64,000 bases of DNA from Polytrichum commune (Eukaryota > Streptophyta > Polytrichopsida > Polytrichales > Polytrichaceae): assembly GCA_950295325.1 (NCBI GenBank), contig OX485806.1:28830001-28894000 (forward strand), read 5' to 3'. The translations under genes and the position numbers were made by a program. Of this stretch, positions 21,149-34,800 are shown piece by piece. The number at the start of each line of letters is the position of its first letter. The first letter of the stretch is position 1. A model generated the notes under the pieces. The model had not been told where the DNA came from. It made no database searches and worked only from the letters and a program-made list of their open reading frames with translations.

Positions 21149-21445
21149 GCACCCATACCCGGTCACTTAAGAGCTTCTGCACTAGGGGGGACTGCCAATA
21201 CTGTGGTCTTTTTATTCCTTAGACTGAAATTACTGTGAATTTTTGAAGCCAAAAGTTGGTCCGACCGTATAACCAATCCCCAGAGTGTGTTCTAACCGTT
21301 CATGCCGGGAAATGTGTCATGGCACTATTGGTTCCAACCTAATCAAATTCAATCCTAACCTAATCGGAAATTCCGTTCCAACTTGATCGAAATTCCGGTA
21401 CCGCGTAGGTTTGCTGATGGGGTCCTAATTGGGAGTAGGCGTCCT
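21149..21445 (-). mobile_element. Family C MITE, diverged copy in reverse orientation
   Basis: Read on the minus strand, the segment starts GGCGCCTAC-like with GACCCCATCAGCAAACCTA. It then carries GGTTGGAACCAATAGTGCCA and CCAACTTTTGGCTTCAAAAA, and ends near CTCTTAAGTGACCGGGTAT, matching 9376-9756 in order. The terminal GGCGCC has decayed (GGCGTC, GGCACC). Confidence 0.6.
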
Positions 21446-21485
21446 AATCGGGAAGAAGCTTAAACTAGAGGAGCAAGAACCAGAG

Positions 21486-21873
21486 CTACACTAAACATGA
21501 TATTTAGTGGCAGTGCCATATGGTATTTTATGCCACTATGGTAACTTTTTTGGATGACGTTTCTTATGAATAACTGAACAAGTATTGTCATGGATGATGG
21601 ATGGCTCAAACCCTACCCTACCTTCTTCTGTCAACAACTTGTAACGGAAGACTATCACGGATGTTTAAAATTTGGATGGAAAATCAACTTGGTAAGTGAC
21701 AGTAACTGCAACACTGTACTTCTAACCCCCCCCCCCCAAACAATTTACAAGGAATGACAAACAATGTTGGGTCAACGTGTAGTGTTGGCGACACTATATC
21801 ACGGTTTACAATTAGTATTGAGCAAGACAAAGTAGAATGAGTGACCACTAAATATCACATTCGAGTGTAGTTG
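21486..21873. mobile_element. Family A MITE, diverged copy 2
   Basis: The left end CTACACTAAACATGATATTT pairs with the reverse complement of the right end, CTACACTCGAATGTGATATT. The interior AGTATTGAGCAAGACAAAGT corresponds to AGTGTTGAGCAGAGTAGGGT of copy 1. A run of 12 C lies inside at 21726-21737. Confidence 0.6.
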
Positions 21874-23650
21874 CTTGAAGCTCGGTCAAAAAAGGGCATA
21901 GTAAGTAAACACGAGATCCGCATATGTTTAGGGTTCATCCCTCGAAACCCCATTCGGGTATCTATGAAGCCGAATCCCAAGAGCCAAGTGACCCGAAGGG
22001 AAGGGGAAGAATATCGGAGGCTTCCACGTGTTTAATATAGTCGACTTTGCAAATTTCACCCGAGGTGAAGGTGAAGCGAGAGGGGCTGGTGGCATGGGGG
22101 GCCCAGCAGCTCAAAAATCAAGACGTGGAAAGTAGCCCTACATAGTGTTCTAACGTAGCCCATGGATTTTTATTTTCATTTTTATTTTCCCTTTCCCTCC
22201 CTCTTCTCCCACACTCGCCCAGCTTCACTTCACTCTCACCTCTCCTGTCTCCCTCCTGCATTCAACTTCCCTGTCTCCCTCTTTATTACCGCAAGGACCA
22301 TTCATGACTGTCCTGACTGCTTTTCAGGAGCGGCAAACTCGAATCCAGGCTACTCGCGTAGCTTAACCTTAGGCTTAAGCTTAGGCTACTCTTCGTCTCC
22401 CTAGCTACTACCCCTCTTTTTTTTTAACTTACTCTCAACGTCACCCTTGCAAATCCAACCTTTGAAACTAAGTTTTAATTTATTTTTCAACTTCTCGCTC
22501 TCTTGGTGGCCCGCGCCCCCAAAAGTCGTTGCTGGTTTCCGTTGCTTGGGTGCGACCAGATGTCTGTCTGGACTCTGCACCACCAGTGTGCACATAACCA
22601 GATGATAAAACACACCTACTTAACTTTTGCACACTTTTAAAACCTTATGTGGGTGGCAGTATATTTGCTGTGTGTGATACTGGATCGCATGATCACATCA
22701 TAGGCTTTCCACCGTAGGTTTTCGGCTTCCGTATAACGTTGCAGTTTACGGCGGTTTGGGATCAGTGGAGGTGATGTTGCATTTTGAAATCAGCATGTGC
22801 GAGTCGTTATCGTTCTCAGTTTGGTGGGTGTTGTTTTTTTTTTAATTAATCAATCTTGCGCTTGAATTCGCAGACTGACGAGAGGTGAAGTTCAGCAACT
22901 GCCACTGGAGCGAGTCGTCTCTCTGTCTCTGTCTCTCTCTCTCCTCTCATGTGATGATGTGAGATGTGGGGATATTTGAATTGAAACTCGCATTTTTTTC
23001 CTTACGTCAGTTTTTACTGTGGATGATTAAATTTATTTGCTGCGTCTGTGAGTAGTGGTACGGGTTGCGATTCGTAACACCTATGGGTCACTGTAGACGG
23101 ATTAGGGGGGGGCACGTAATTAGACGATCGTCCGTTTTTATTATTTCTGTTTATGTGGTGTGAATCTAGGAGGTGAAAATCCCTGGGTCGGATCCTGGGC
23201 TTATTCTAAATTCCAATTTCTGCCGCAGCAGCAGCAGGCTCTGCCCTGTGCCAGGTTTTTTTTAGTAAACGTACACCTGGGGGCGGTGGTGGACCGAAAT
23301 TTGACATTTGTGGTGTGACCTTATCTCTCATCTGTGACTTGGGCGGTGGTGGCAGAGGCGAGAGGAGTTCTGTGACCTGATGATTGTTACTTTCAGACTG
23401 TTACTCGAGTCCTCATTCAAACGAGCGCTCCTCAAATCATTATGGAAGCAGATCATTAAGCGGCAGTACCGTTCGTCACTCCATACCATCCGGAATTCAA
23501 GAAACATGTACCTATTTGAAATTTACATGCCGCATCATTGGTTAAAAGCAGATCCAACATGATGTACCCACCTACAGCATCCATTACACCCAATTTCAAT
23601 AATAGGATATGAAATTTCAAAAACCAATAATGACATATTCTATATATATG
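21874..23650. other. Unassigned DNA with leader-like features
   Basis: A strongly CT-rich stretch follows CCCATGG at 22157 (TTTTATTTTC then CCTCCCTCTTCTCC), and a CTGTCTCTGTCTCTCTCTCT stretch occurs near 22920. An acceptor-like GCGCTTGAATTCGCAG lies near 22857-22872. These resemble the leader of a plant transcript on the plus strand, but the longest frames have no recognisable product. It may be a non-coding transcript, a captured gene fragment or neither. Confidence 0.25.
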
Positions 23651-23673
23651 TACATACATACATACATACATAC
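23651..23673 (+). repeat. (TACA)n microsatellite
   Basis: About five and a half TACA units follow a short AT run. Confidence 0.9.
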
Positions 23674-25200
23674 GTGTGCGTGTATCTATGTATATGTATA
23701 CAAGGGGGGGTAGAGGTTACAGAACATCTCCAAACTGTATCCGAAGCATAAATCATCTCATCAATTGAATTAGCATACTGTTCAATGCCTGGTAAACTGT
23801 TGCTGAAGATGCAATCACAAATCAAGACAAATTTGAGTTCCAGAGGGTTATCTTGTACTTATAAACATGGGGAATACAGAAACATGTCAAATTATTGGAA
23901 GTAGCCACGAGTCAGACACAGATCTATCTTCACTGAGGACTGAGATGTGGAGATTGTGCAAATACATTATATAACCTAATCAAGTTTATCTACTAATGAA
24001 GAACGTTAATCAAACGTGCAGTGAGTTCCCCCCTAGAACAGATAGATAAGACATTCCATGACTCGCTTAGGAGTTTGCCTGCACCATTTCCAAGGGCTTC
24101 ATCTTTGTAGAATATAGAGTCATGTGTACATTTCTCAGTACATGGACAACTGATGATATTCCTTGTCACAACATTTTGTGCCTTTAATCTTTGGAACTTA
24201 TGAATCATTTGAGATGTTAAGATCTGATTGTGAAGCACAGATAAGACATTGGATTCGAGTCACATCCATATGTCAGCCAATTTCATCTGAAAGACAAGTT
24301 TGAGGCTGTCTGAGGTTGAGGGCTGAACATCAGCTGTACATTTTTTAGAAACAGCATGAATATTACAACCATCGAAAAGCTAGTGCCATGTTTAGGCACA
24401 ATGAATTTGTCCCTTGGAAAGTATTCCAACTCCCGGCCTGCAGGTAGACAGAGCCAACAGAGTCGCATTTAGCACAACTCATATATGCAACCAACAGTTG
24501 TGCACAGATAGCAAGAACCTGAAATCTTTTACTGAGATTATTATCAAGATGTAACCCCCTACCTCAGTAACAAATCCTCCATAACAAATGTAAAACAGGA
24601 AATCCAACTTGAGAAACTGGGAAAACATGACAGGTGGAGGAAGTTACCCTGAAGAAATGTACCAATTAGTGCATGCATCCAGTGGGGATTCATTGTATGG
24701 CAAAAAAGAGGATAGAAAAATCACAATTGTTTGGTGATTGACAATAGCAGTATATTTTTCAGAAACAATTCATTCAAAGATTGTGTGGGACAGACGGAGT
24801 TCTTCAAATGCCTACCTTCTTGATTTCAGAAGATGTAGAGGATATCAGCATGTCCAAAGTAATTGTATGAGTCACTGGTGTAGTCCGCTGCTTGGCAATC
24901 TGTGGAAGGAATTCATAGAGAGTGCAGATCAGGCATCCATACATGAGATGATCTTTTGCAGATTTTTACTGAACTGACTATATGTATAATGCTGAGTTGA
25001 GTTCTATGAGATCCTCACCAAATTAAGATTTAGCATGTACAAGACAACCGCATGATGACATAAAGCATGACATTTCTACCTAAATTTACCTGCTTCGACG
25101 AGCTCCCGCAATTAGACGGAATGAAAAAAGGTCATCATGGTTTGCAAGCTCTGCATCAAGATGCTGCCCTTCCTGGAAAAATGGGTTGCCTATTGCCAGA
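23674..25200 (-). other. DEK1 3' flank
   Basis: The stretch lies directly after the DEK1 stop codon on the minus strand and should include its 3' UTR. No other gene or element ends are seen. The poly(A) site is not defined. Confidence 0.4.
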
Positions 25201-25866
25201 TTATAGTGGCTCCAAAATAATTGAGGCTTTTGTGAAGACTGAGAGTAGGAACTGAGCTTCTTGCATTGGAGCATATGTAGTTGGGACAATTGTATAGCCT
25301 TGAGGATCGGGGTCAAGCACCATTTCACACGACATTTCCCGTGCATTCACATAGTCTGTTCCAGAAACAGCTTGATGCATGTATATATTTGGTCCTGATC
25401 GCCGACCCTTTGTTTTAATAATACGCATGCCAATATAGAAACGGGACGATTCTCCAACTGATTGGTAATTACCAAAGCTGGTGCAAAGCCGGGATGTGGA
25501 ATGTACACCCTGTTCAGCCACACACAAGGTTAACCTGGTGATTTGTACAGAGTTATAGATTGTGATCACCACAAAAGTATCCATCACAAGCAGACATTGT
25601 GGGATCATGTTCTCGTATATATGACATACCTGAGTTAATGTTACAAAAACGTGGATAGGCACACGGGCATCTGCTCCGACTGCCTTCAGATGAAATTGGG
25701 GGTTCAAGTGCCAGGTGTCAAAGTCTTGGCAGCCACCAGCAGTTGAGCCACGCCACTGGCCGCGGACTGAGTACCTCATCTCTGGTGGATATATTCGACA
25801 GACATAAAGTGACCGGAAGTGGAGCTGGAAGTCTTGCCATGACATCCAGAAAACCCCATCTGCAGC
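25201..25866 (-). other. DEK1: DEK1 C2-like domain (exons 29-30)
   Basis: Residues about 1998-2178 begin ADGVFWMSWQDFQLHFRSLY, continue through GGCQDFDTWHLNPQF and CEMVLDPDPQGYTIVPTTY, and end FLLSVFTKASIILEPL. This calpain-type beta-sandwich helps the protease core and is needed for function in the family. Confidence 0.9.
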
Positions 25867-28800
25867 CTAAATACATGAAGACATGAAAAATTTCAGAGTT
25901 ATCCTGAAAACAAGAAACCAGTACGCAGGTCTGGAAATATGTATTATGAGATGCAATTCAACGTTGATCTCCCCATGTTCATAAGACTCTCTTTCTAGAG
26001 GAAAAGTAAATCTGAAACTCTTGCATGTAAGCTTGAATAACTCCAGCTTAAATACTGGATTGAAGTTCACCTTTTTGAGATAAAAAAATGTCTGGAGGAC
26101 TCATTGCCTCCATTTATTGAGGCCTTTTTAATTAAGTCACGTAGTGAACATACAGGGCACATATAGGACTGTCATGAGCTTTGATCTCTGCTTTACGCTT
26201 TCACATATCAAAGCAGAAGTACACTTGAACGCCTCATTAGTGAGGGCTACTCTAATTCCAAACGCACACCAATTCTGATGCATGCATAGAATTTTGCCCC
26301 ATGCAATTGAGACAAAAGTGCTTTATGGGTTGACTTGCAATAATTGATGATGACATGCAGGAGCTTGTTACTTGACAACCCCTGTCAATTCAAAGCCGAA
26401 ACTGTAATGGAGAACACTCAGCTACTCGAAAAATGCACTTACTGTGTACATGACTTGATGGAAAGAATATGTACCTGAGGTGAGTACTTTAACTTGTGCT
26501 TCATTCGATCTGTCCATTCTGGAGATAAATCTGACCAAGGACCGTTCCATTCCACTTCATTTGCCCATGGATTGCGGATCTGGACAAGCTTGTGGCCATC
26601 TACTTCTCGGACCTGGTTCAATGAGGTGAGGATTAAAAATGCCAGAAATATAGACTCTACAAGGATCTCAAGATTATGAGCCAATTCATCATTTAAAGCA
26701 AACACGTTTAACTACAACTGAGGATTCCTGTGGAATTCAACAGCACCCAACATTGTCTGTGTGTATGGATAAAGCAAGTACTGGTTTCACACAGCAATTC
26801 ATGTGATACCAGGTTGACACTATAGACAAAAAAAATGGTATTCTAGACTAACTATTAAGGGGCATGCATCCTGAGAATGTCTGACAAATTAATAAGGTAA
26901 AGAACTGAATGTACAGGCCATCAAAGTAATGGACTCCAGTTCTTGAACAATACCTCAGACTTGTGTTCTAGTAAATCCAACGAGTGCCAACATCCAAACT
27001 ACTTTACAAAATTTGCATCATTCACTTTAAACTCCAACCATTATCTTCATCAGGAAACAGAGTAGGTATCCACATCCTTTGTGATATTGGGGGTGACAAG
27101 CTCTGTGAGATAGAAAGAGAATAAGTGACCTCCAACAAACAGCACCCAACATTGTCTGTGTGTATGGATAAAGCAAGTACTGGTTTCACACAGCAATTCA
27201 TGTGATACCAGGTTGACACTATAGACAAAAAAAATGGTATTCTAGACTAACTATTAAGGGGCATGCATCCTGAGAATGTCTGACAAATTAATAAGGTAAA
27301 GAACTGAATGTACAGGCCATCAAAGTAATGGACTCCAGTTCTTGAACAATACCTCAGACTTGTGTTCTAGTAAATCCAACGAGTGCCAACATCCAAACTA
27401 CTTTACAAAATTTGCATCATTCACTTTAAACTCCAACCATTATCTTCATCAGGAAACAGAGTAGGTATCCACATCCTTTGTGATATTGGGGGTGACAAGC
27501 TCTGTGAGATAGAAAGAGAATAAGTGACCTCCAACAAATCTCAACTCACCTGTAATAATGAATAGGCATGGTTCTGCACAATCCCACTTGAGGAAACATG
27601 CACATCAGAACCTGAAGGACTGCCAGCACCAAGCAGAAAACCCTCTTGATTGAAGCGTTGCAGCTGGAACCACAATCGGCCACTAGCAAGATCCAGTTGT
27701 GAGACTTCATTAGTCAAATCTATCTCTTCCCCTGCACCCCCTGTCAAATCAACAAGGGCATCTTGCACCAGACCACCTTCGAGGGCCTCATAGGAGCCAT
27801 GCAATTTGGCATATGCTTTCTCTAAAATTGACACCCAGAGTTCATTGCCTTTTCGACTGGTAGCAAAGGCCGGCTTTCCTCTGGCCTCACAAGGTATCCA
27901 ATCATCAACCACAACAGGCACCCACTCTCCCTGCATTTAAACCACTCTGATTTTAGAGAATTTGGAAGAATCTCAGATAAATGGAACCACCAATACCAGT
28001 GTAAAATAGATATTGCAACTCAGATATACTTGGACGAATATCTGACTTGAATCCGTTCAATTTGTATGTGTGTTATAATCATCTGCGCTACAGCAAGTGA
28101 AAACATCTGACTATATTGGTGAACCTAGAACTGGCATGTAGATCATCACGTTGGCAAAGAAAACTTTGGGCCTCACTACTGCTCACAAGATAGAGTCCAT
28201 AGCATATACATCAATAGCATATACATCAATCAGTATGGTTCCTTGAATCATTCAGCAATTGTGTTCATGATAACAAAGTCATGAGTTTGCTGAAAATTGG
28301 ATTGAGTGTGTTACTAGATTATGACAAGACATATCTCACAAATCATAGCAGCCAGGAAAGCATTAAAACTTAAAGTTGCTTGTGAAACAAATACCTGTGG
28401 CCTATGTTATCTTTCTCATTGCATAACAATCAGGACAAACAAAGAATAGAACTATGTAGTTGTCAAAGACCTGAATACAAAATCGCACTGTGTAGATACC
28501 CTCCTCATTGAATTCAGGTGTGATCATCACATCAGATATTCGCGATGCTTCAGTCAATACAGCAACCGCACTTAAAAACCAGCAATCACCAAGATGCCCC
28601 TGCAGTACAAGAGAAATATCAACATCAATGGTAAACATGTAGGTTTCAACTTTATGATTAGCAGGAAAAATTCATTCAAGCTGTGATGGACAGGAGCACT
28701 ACTTGACCAAATTCTGATGTGAGGAATATTTTTTATGTGATTTGACCAAACCAATCACTGTGTAGTTGTATCACAACATTTACATAAACAACCAAATGGG

Positions 28801-31800
28801 AGGTCTGGGAGTTGAGGCTGAACCAAAACAGACCTGACACACATCTGATGGATTGGCACTGCCTGCAAACAGGCGTGGCCGAGCAGGTTGCCCTTGTTCC
28901 TGTAATACATCTTCTGGGCGCAGCCACTCGTTCACCACCTGAAATAACAATTATGTGATTTTATATCAAATCCAACACATTCTCCATTGGCTTCAAGTCA
29001 AGAATGGTTAGGATGCAAAATAAGTATTTCCTTCTCAACCTTACCTGAAGCTTAGCTGATGGGTGATCAGGATCCACAAAAAGAGACTGATCAGTTGGAG
29101 GGAACTCTTGATCAGTGAAGCGTTTCTCTCCTCTTGCTAATAAGGCTTCCTTCACAGCCAACTCAACTGCCTTCATACGCTGCGTAACTTCCTCTTGTGT
29201 CTCTATTTTGGGACGCCGTATTTTCCTAGATAAGTAGTCTATATCCACTGCCACATTCTCGGTTTCAGGTGCCCTTTTTTTCCCTCCAGGTGCAGGTTGT
29301 TCATCCCAGTAAATCTCATCTCGGTCATAAAGGCTGAGATCCGGATCATATCTCCAGTCCTCGAACTACAAACAACAGACACTCAACAATGTCACAATCA
29401 AATATAACCAGGCACAATCATTGCGCATTCAAATACATATATTTACCCAACAAGGACGTCATGAAATATGCATGAAACAACCTTGTCACACTGGTACCAC
29501 ATAAGTACTATGTAGTGAAGCCAAAAGAGAACCAACAGAGCCAGCATTAGAGTTGAGATATACCCTCATTGGAGTTTCCATTGGAGATCCCTGCCAATCT
29601 TCATCTGTCATATCAATATCATTGTAATCCTCTGGATTGGTGCAATTGTGCACCATCAATATTTCATCTTCAGTTAGGCAACGACCCCACATAAAGACAT
29701 CCATAGCATGCATTCGAGATTCTGCTCCTTCACTATCAGAACGGCCAAAGGCATCAAGGTCCATGGGGGGCCTGATGCCCACCCATACTTCCATTCCTTC
29801 CTGCCATACTCCACCTTCTGCTGGTAATGATAAATCAAACCTCAGCTCTCCATCAAAAATTCCATCAACAAAAGCAGCTGCCTCCCCTGTGGCAGCATCA
29901 ACAGTTACAGCAACTGTGTGCCATCTGTTATCACCAAGAGGCGGTTGATCATTAGTCAAAATGCTGAAATTTTACCCATTCATACTAAGCAACAAGAAAC
30001 CAGCTTCAACCAGTACACTAAATCATAATATAGAATGAAAATATATATTCACCATGAATGATTCTCCAGTAGATTTTGCAAATCAAAAATGAAAGAAGAG
30101 AACTGGGGTTTGAAGCATCCTGACCTCCCATCAGCAATACAGGTGGTCCCAATAAACCATTCTCTGTTATATGTGGTTTGGCTAGCCCCTTTTAAAACAA
30201 GGCGAAGTCCAATTTGACCTGCTTCTAGACCCTGTTCAGCACCTGCAATCAGAAACTCCCAGCATTTATGATTGAGGGCCTCAGCACCTAGGATGCAAAT
30301 TGGTCCTGAATCTGGCTGAATCATAACTGCTGCAGAGAAGGTCACTTTCCAGCTCCCACACACAGTTGCGTCGATTGGTCCACATGATCTACCAACTCCA
30401 CGAGGTTCATTGTCCATCACACAGACAGTTCCTTGCACTCCAGTCTGAAATATAATCAACAATCACATCAACATAGCACAAATATGTTCTTGGGTTGAGA
30501 GCTAAAGAAGTTCAAATTATGACCACATCTGAGTACCGCACACTTAACATATTAGGCCTCCATATGCACACCCTCAGCAGGCCCATATATCAGAACCTCA
30601 TGAACAAATTTACCCTAGCCTGCCTACATATTGGACCTCGATTCCATGGACCTTGTCCTCCAGGTACCTATCAGATACAAGATAGAGACACATATTTGTA
30701 TTGCATAAGTTTCATTAATATATTGCTTCTGGCTTAACCCTTAACCCCTTGGGCCCTTACCCAGCTTCATCTTATCAGACCTAGGTAATATTTTCAGATT
30801 AACTTTCAAGTAATAATCACAGCAAGTGCATCCAATGCCATGAATCTGTCAGATATGGAGAGGCGAACCAGCAATTAATATTATCAAATCTGCATATTAT
30901 ACCTGTTGAGCTCGTTGGGCTCTTTGAGCGATCAGTATTCGACGTGCAAGACTGGAAACCTGATCCCCAGTACAATTCTCATCAAGGAGGATATCCCTTC
31001 CCACAGCTCGCACAGCAGCCGCCATTGCTGCTGCTTCTTTAGTGCCTGCATCAGGGACAGATGAGAGGACAGAAGCCTCGATCTCCTGGCGTTTGCGTTC
31101 CTCTTTCTCCAGCAACGCCCTTCGCCTTTCTTTGCCTTTTCCTTCCTCATCACGTCGTTGTTGCAGAAGTTCCTCTTCAGTTTCCTTCTCCCGCATGTAG
31201 CTGCAAATACATATGAGAAAAGTTGAAGTACTGACCATACATTCTCATTGGGTAGTATGGGAGATGTTACGCAGCTGACAGGAGTCCAAAAAATGGAACT
31301 GGTGTTTTCTACTTGTCTAGAGAACTAGATTGTTGACTATGTATACAAATGCACAAGGATGACATTCAAGTTCTCCAATAGAAATCTACCAATACAATTT
31401 AGAAGTAAGGTATCCTTGAGCTCTTCATAAAAATCCTAGGAGAATACAAATACTCATCACCCTGGATAGAACCATCCCACCCTGATTTGACGGCTTCTGA
31501 ATACTTGATATATAACTGAACCGAAGACCTTCAGACAGTCGTGCATGAATGTTTAAAAGCTTACTTCTCCTGCACTGTCTCAAATTGCTTCCGATCCTCT
31601 GGAGTCCAAGTCTTGATCTTCTTAGCACTAAGGTTTGAGAAGCCAATACTGTCCAGAAAAAGCCGCAGTCGAACTTCATCCTATGGAGATTCACAAGCAT
31701 GTAAACCCCTTTATATTGCATAACAAAGTTGAACAGAGATTTCAAAATCTCCAGCAAGTTACGTCAAAAGTTTGTTGAACAACCAATAGATAAAGCTACG

Positions 31801-34800
31801 CCGATCTCAACCACTTCCAAGACTCAAAAGAAAAGGATTAACAAGGCAGGAGAAGTCTGAAAATACAGAAATGATACCTGCACTCTTTCGGCCCTTGTGG
31901 CATGACCAAGGACCAGAAGTAGATACCCCCCAAACTTATCCCACATATAAACCCACTCAGTGTCTATTGCCTCCTCCAGAGCCAATATACGCGCATGGGC
32001 ACATAATTTCCGTCTATAACCTGCATCGGTAGAAGAGTCAAATGGGGAGAACAAAGCTGAGAGCCCAGGCCACCATGCAAGCCCTGCAGCTTGCTCCTCA
32101 TTGCGTAGACGCTCCCGCAGCTTTGATACATCAGCACGAGGAAGAACAAAGTTTCCTGCCTTGTCACGGGTAATTCCAGTATCACCTACAAGTAGAGCTG
32201 CTGAACTTGCAGATCTCTGTGGAGCTGAATAGGTTCCTGACATGGCATTCCTAGTCTGCAAAACAACACAATATAAGATCGAGGTTCTAAAATAAATAAA
32301 TGGAGAACCTGATAGAATGTAAATGAACAAATACCTAAACAAGCAGCTTTCACTACAACACTCGAACCATGTGCAGTTCTCTAACAATACAAAAATAACC
32401 AACCTGTCACTGGTGCAATAAGGAGCTCAAAATAATACCTTGGTTGAGGAACGAGCAATGGCTTGAGCTATTGTCTCCTTTCGAAGGTAATGCAAAGCAT
32501 CTTCCATCATCTATCATGAGGACAATAAAATTTCCCCGATTAAGAAATTAGGAAATCACAAACATAACCTATCAGTGCCACTGGACAGTATCTGAAAATA
32601 CTCATGATTTAAGAAGAGAAATGGAATCTGTCAGTGTACAACTTGACAAAGTTTTCATTGTACCTTTAAAGTAAGTTGTGGACGTGAAATAGCAAAGGCA
32701 TAAGCCACAACTAAAGTGATAGCTGAGACAGCTGCTCCTGCAAAGGGAGGATAAATCTCCAGACTTGCAACAACTCCCCATCCTGCAGTAGCTAGAGCTA
32801 TCCCATACAGAACTAGGAAAGCACCACTGATGAAACAAACAAACACACAGATGAATAAAAAATCTCAGCAATGTATTGACCATCCAGTGGTGTAAAAGTA
32901 ACTTGCTAGTAGAAAAATATGTAAATGGATAGAGATTGGTTGAGCTGAATCTAGAAGTTATAAACATCCTAGAACCATCCAACAAGCAAAGAGAAATACG
33001 AAACTGATCCTGAGTTGCGCACTAAGGACTTCACACTTACCATAAATACATTTGTGAATTGACTATTGTACACTAAATAGGTTTAAATCCTGCATCTGCC
33101 ATTTACTTTGTATTTGAAAAAGCCAATACCAATTGCTTTTGGGGTTGCTATTACATGCAATTAAGCAGAGTGGAGCTTATTCATAAACATGTTAAATGCT
33201 TCAGCATTTGAGCCCTCCCCAATTGCATAGTCTTGAATAATACAGCTCTTCAATCAACCTCTATTCAAAATTGCATTAGTCATTATTTCTGGTTTTTCCT
33301 CCTAAAGGGCGGCCTTCAAGTACAGTAGCTTCAATACAATAACACAACTTGTACTTCCACTGTTGTAAAATTCATGGATAATGACAAACCGGAATTGGGA
33401 ACAGGCATAAGACAATACTATTTTTTTTCTGCTGTTTTGAAAACCTCTCACTCATGAACAAAGAGTTTAAAACTTGCCTGACATTCTTGGCAGAATCTGC
33501 ATGTGCATCATAAACATAGACAGGGAGGACCCGAGGAGAGTACACCACAACTGGCGGAGACAAGAGAACCTGCACTCATTCAGCTTGGAAGTGAGTTTAT
33601 GCATACAATGAGGATGTAGCCCAACATAGAGATAAACCTTCCAGAGAGGAAGAGGTCAGGTTCTAAAAGACTTGCACAGTAACAAGAACAGCAAGAAACA
33701 GTGGATTGAGTCTGATTTTGTTTAGGAACAAGAAAGGTAGACGTCACTATTCACTAGCCCATTATACCTAGGAAAGATGAGGAGCAATGAAGTTGACTTA
33801 GAATTTGTTCTACATTACTGCCTTGCAACAGAAATTACCGTAAAAGACCGCCCAGCAATAACACCCAAGAAAGCAAAGTATCCAACTGATGCTCCCACAA
33901 ATGGTTCATCTGCAACAAGTAATAACCTTCATTAGCAGCAAGGGACTAGACTTACACACAGAGCCTTAATAATTGGGTCATTCAATAAATTTACCCACTC
34001 TGCCACAGGGGAATGATAGAAGCAAATAACATTTCACTTGAGAGCTGTGTCCTCCAGGAGAACCTACACACATATCTCTCTCGAGTCTTGATCCTACAGG
34101 TTATAGATAAGGCTGAAATATTACAACAAAATCACTGCTAAAAACTTTTACCTGCTAAAAGTCCGATGAGAAAAGCAGCCAATGCCAGCACAAATGCAGC
34201 AAGGCAGACAAAAAATACTTCCATCCGAGTCAAGTAAAAGTTATGTGAAGCCCAGTGATGTATCACAACTATCGTAAGCACAACTAGTATCAAGAAAAGC
34301 AGAAAGGCAGCTCCAACCTGTAAGCCACCCAAAGAAATTCAGCAATGTCAAGCTTGTTAAGGGCCTAGGAACAATAAGACAAACCTGCCTGTAGAAATTG
34401 ATTAGGCAAAAAATGCTCACCATCCAAGGATTGATGGTGGCAATAACTGCTGAGATTGCACCGAGCAGAAGAGTAAGGCCCAAGCCAACAAACATATATA
34501 CCCCATTGGAAAGGCGCCAGCCTTCATCCTTCCTGGTAACTCACAACATGGAGCTATCATCAATAAATGAGGTAAATCAATTCACTTATAGGCATTCATG
34601 CCTAACACAAGGTGGGCATGTAGCAAGATAAATAATTGAACCAACTAACTGCCCATATAAGCTGAAAAGCATTTGCTACTTTCATAGATAAAAAGACCAG
34701 ACCCTTACCACTTGAAGAGGCCACAAGCAAGAGAAAACACAGCTGGAATACAGACTAATGGCAACAATGCAGCCAGAAAATCAGCTTCTGTTGGTGTTTT

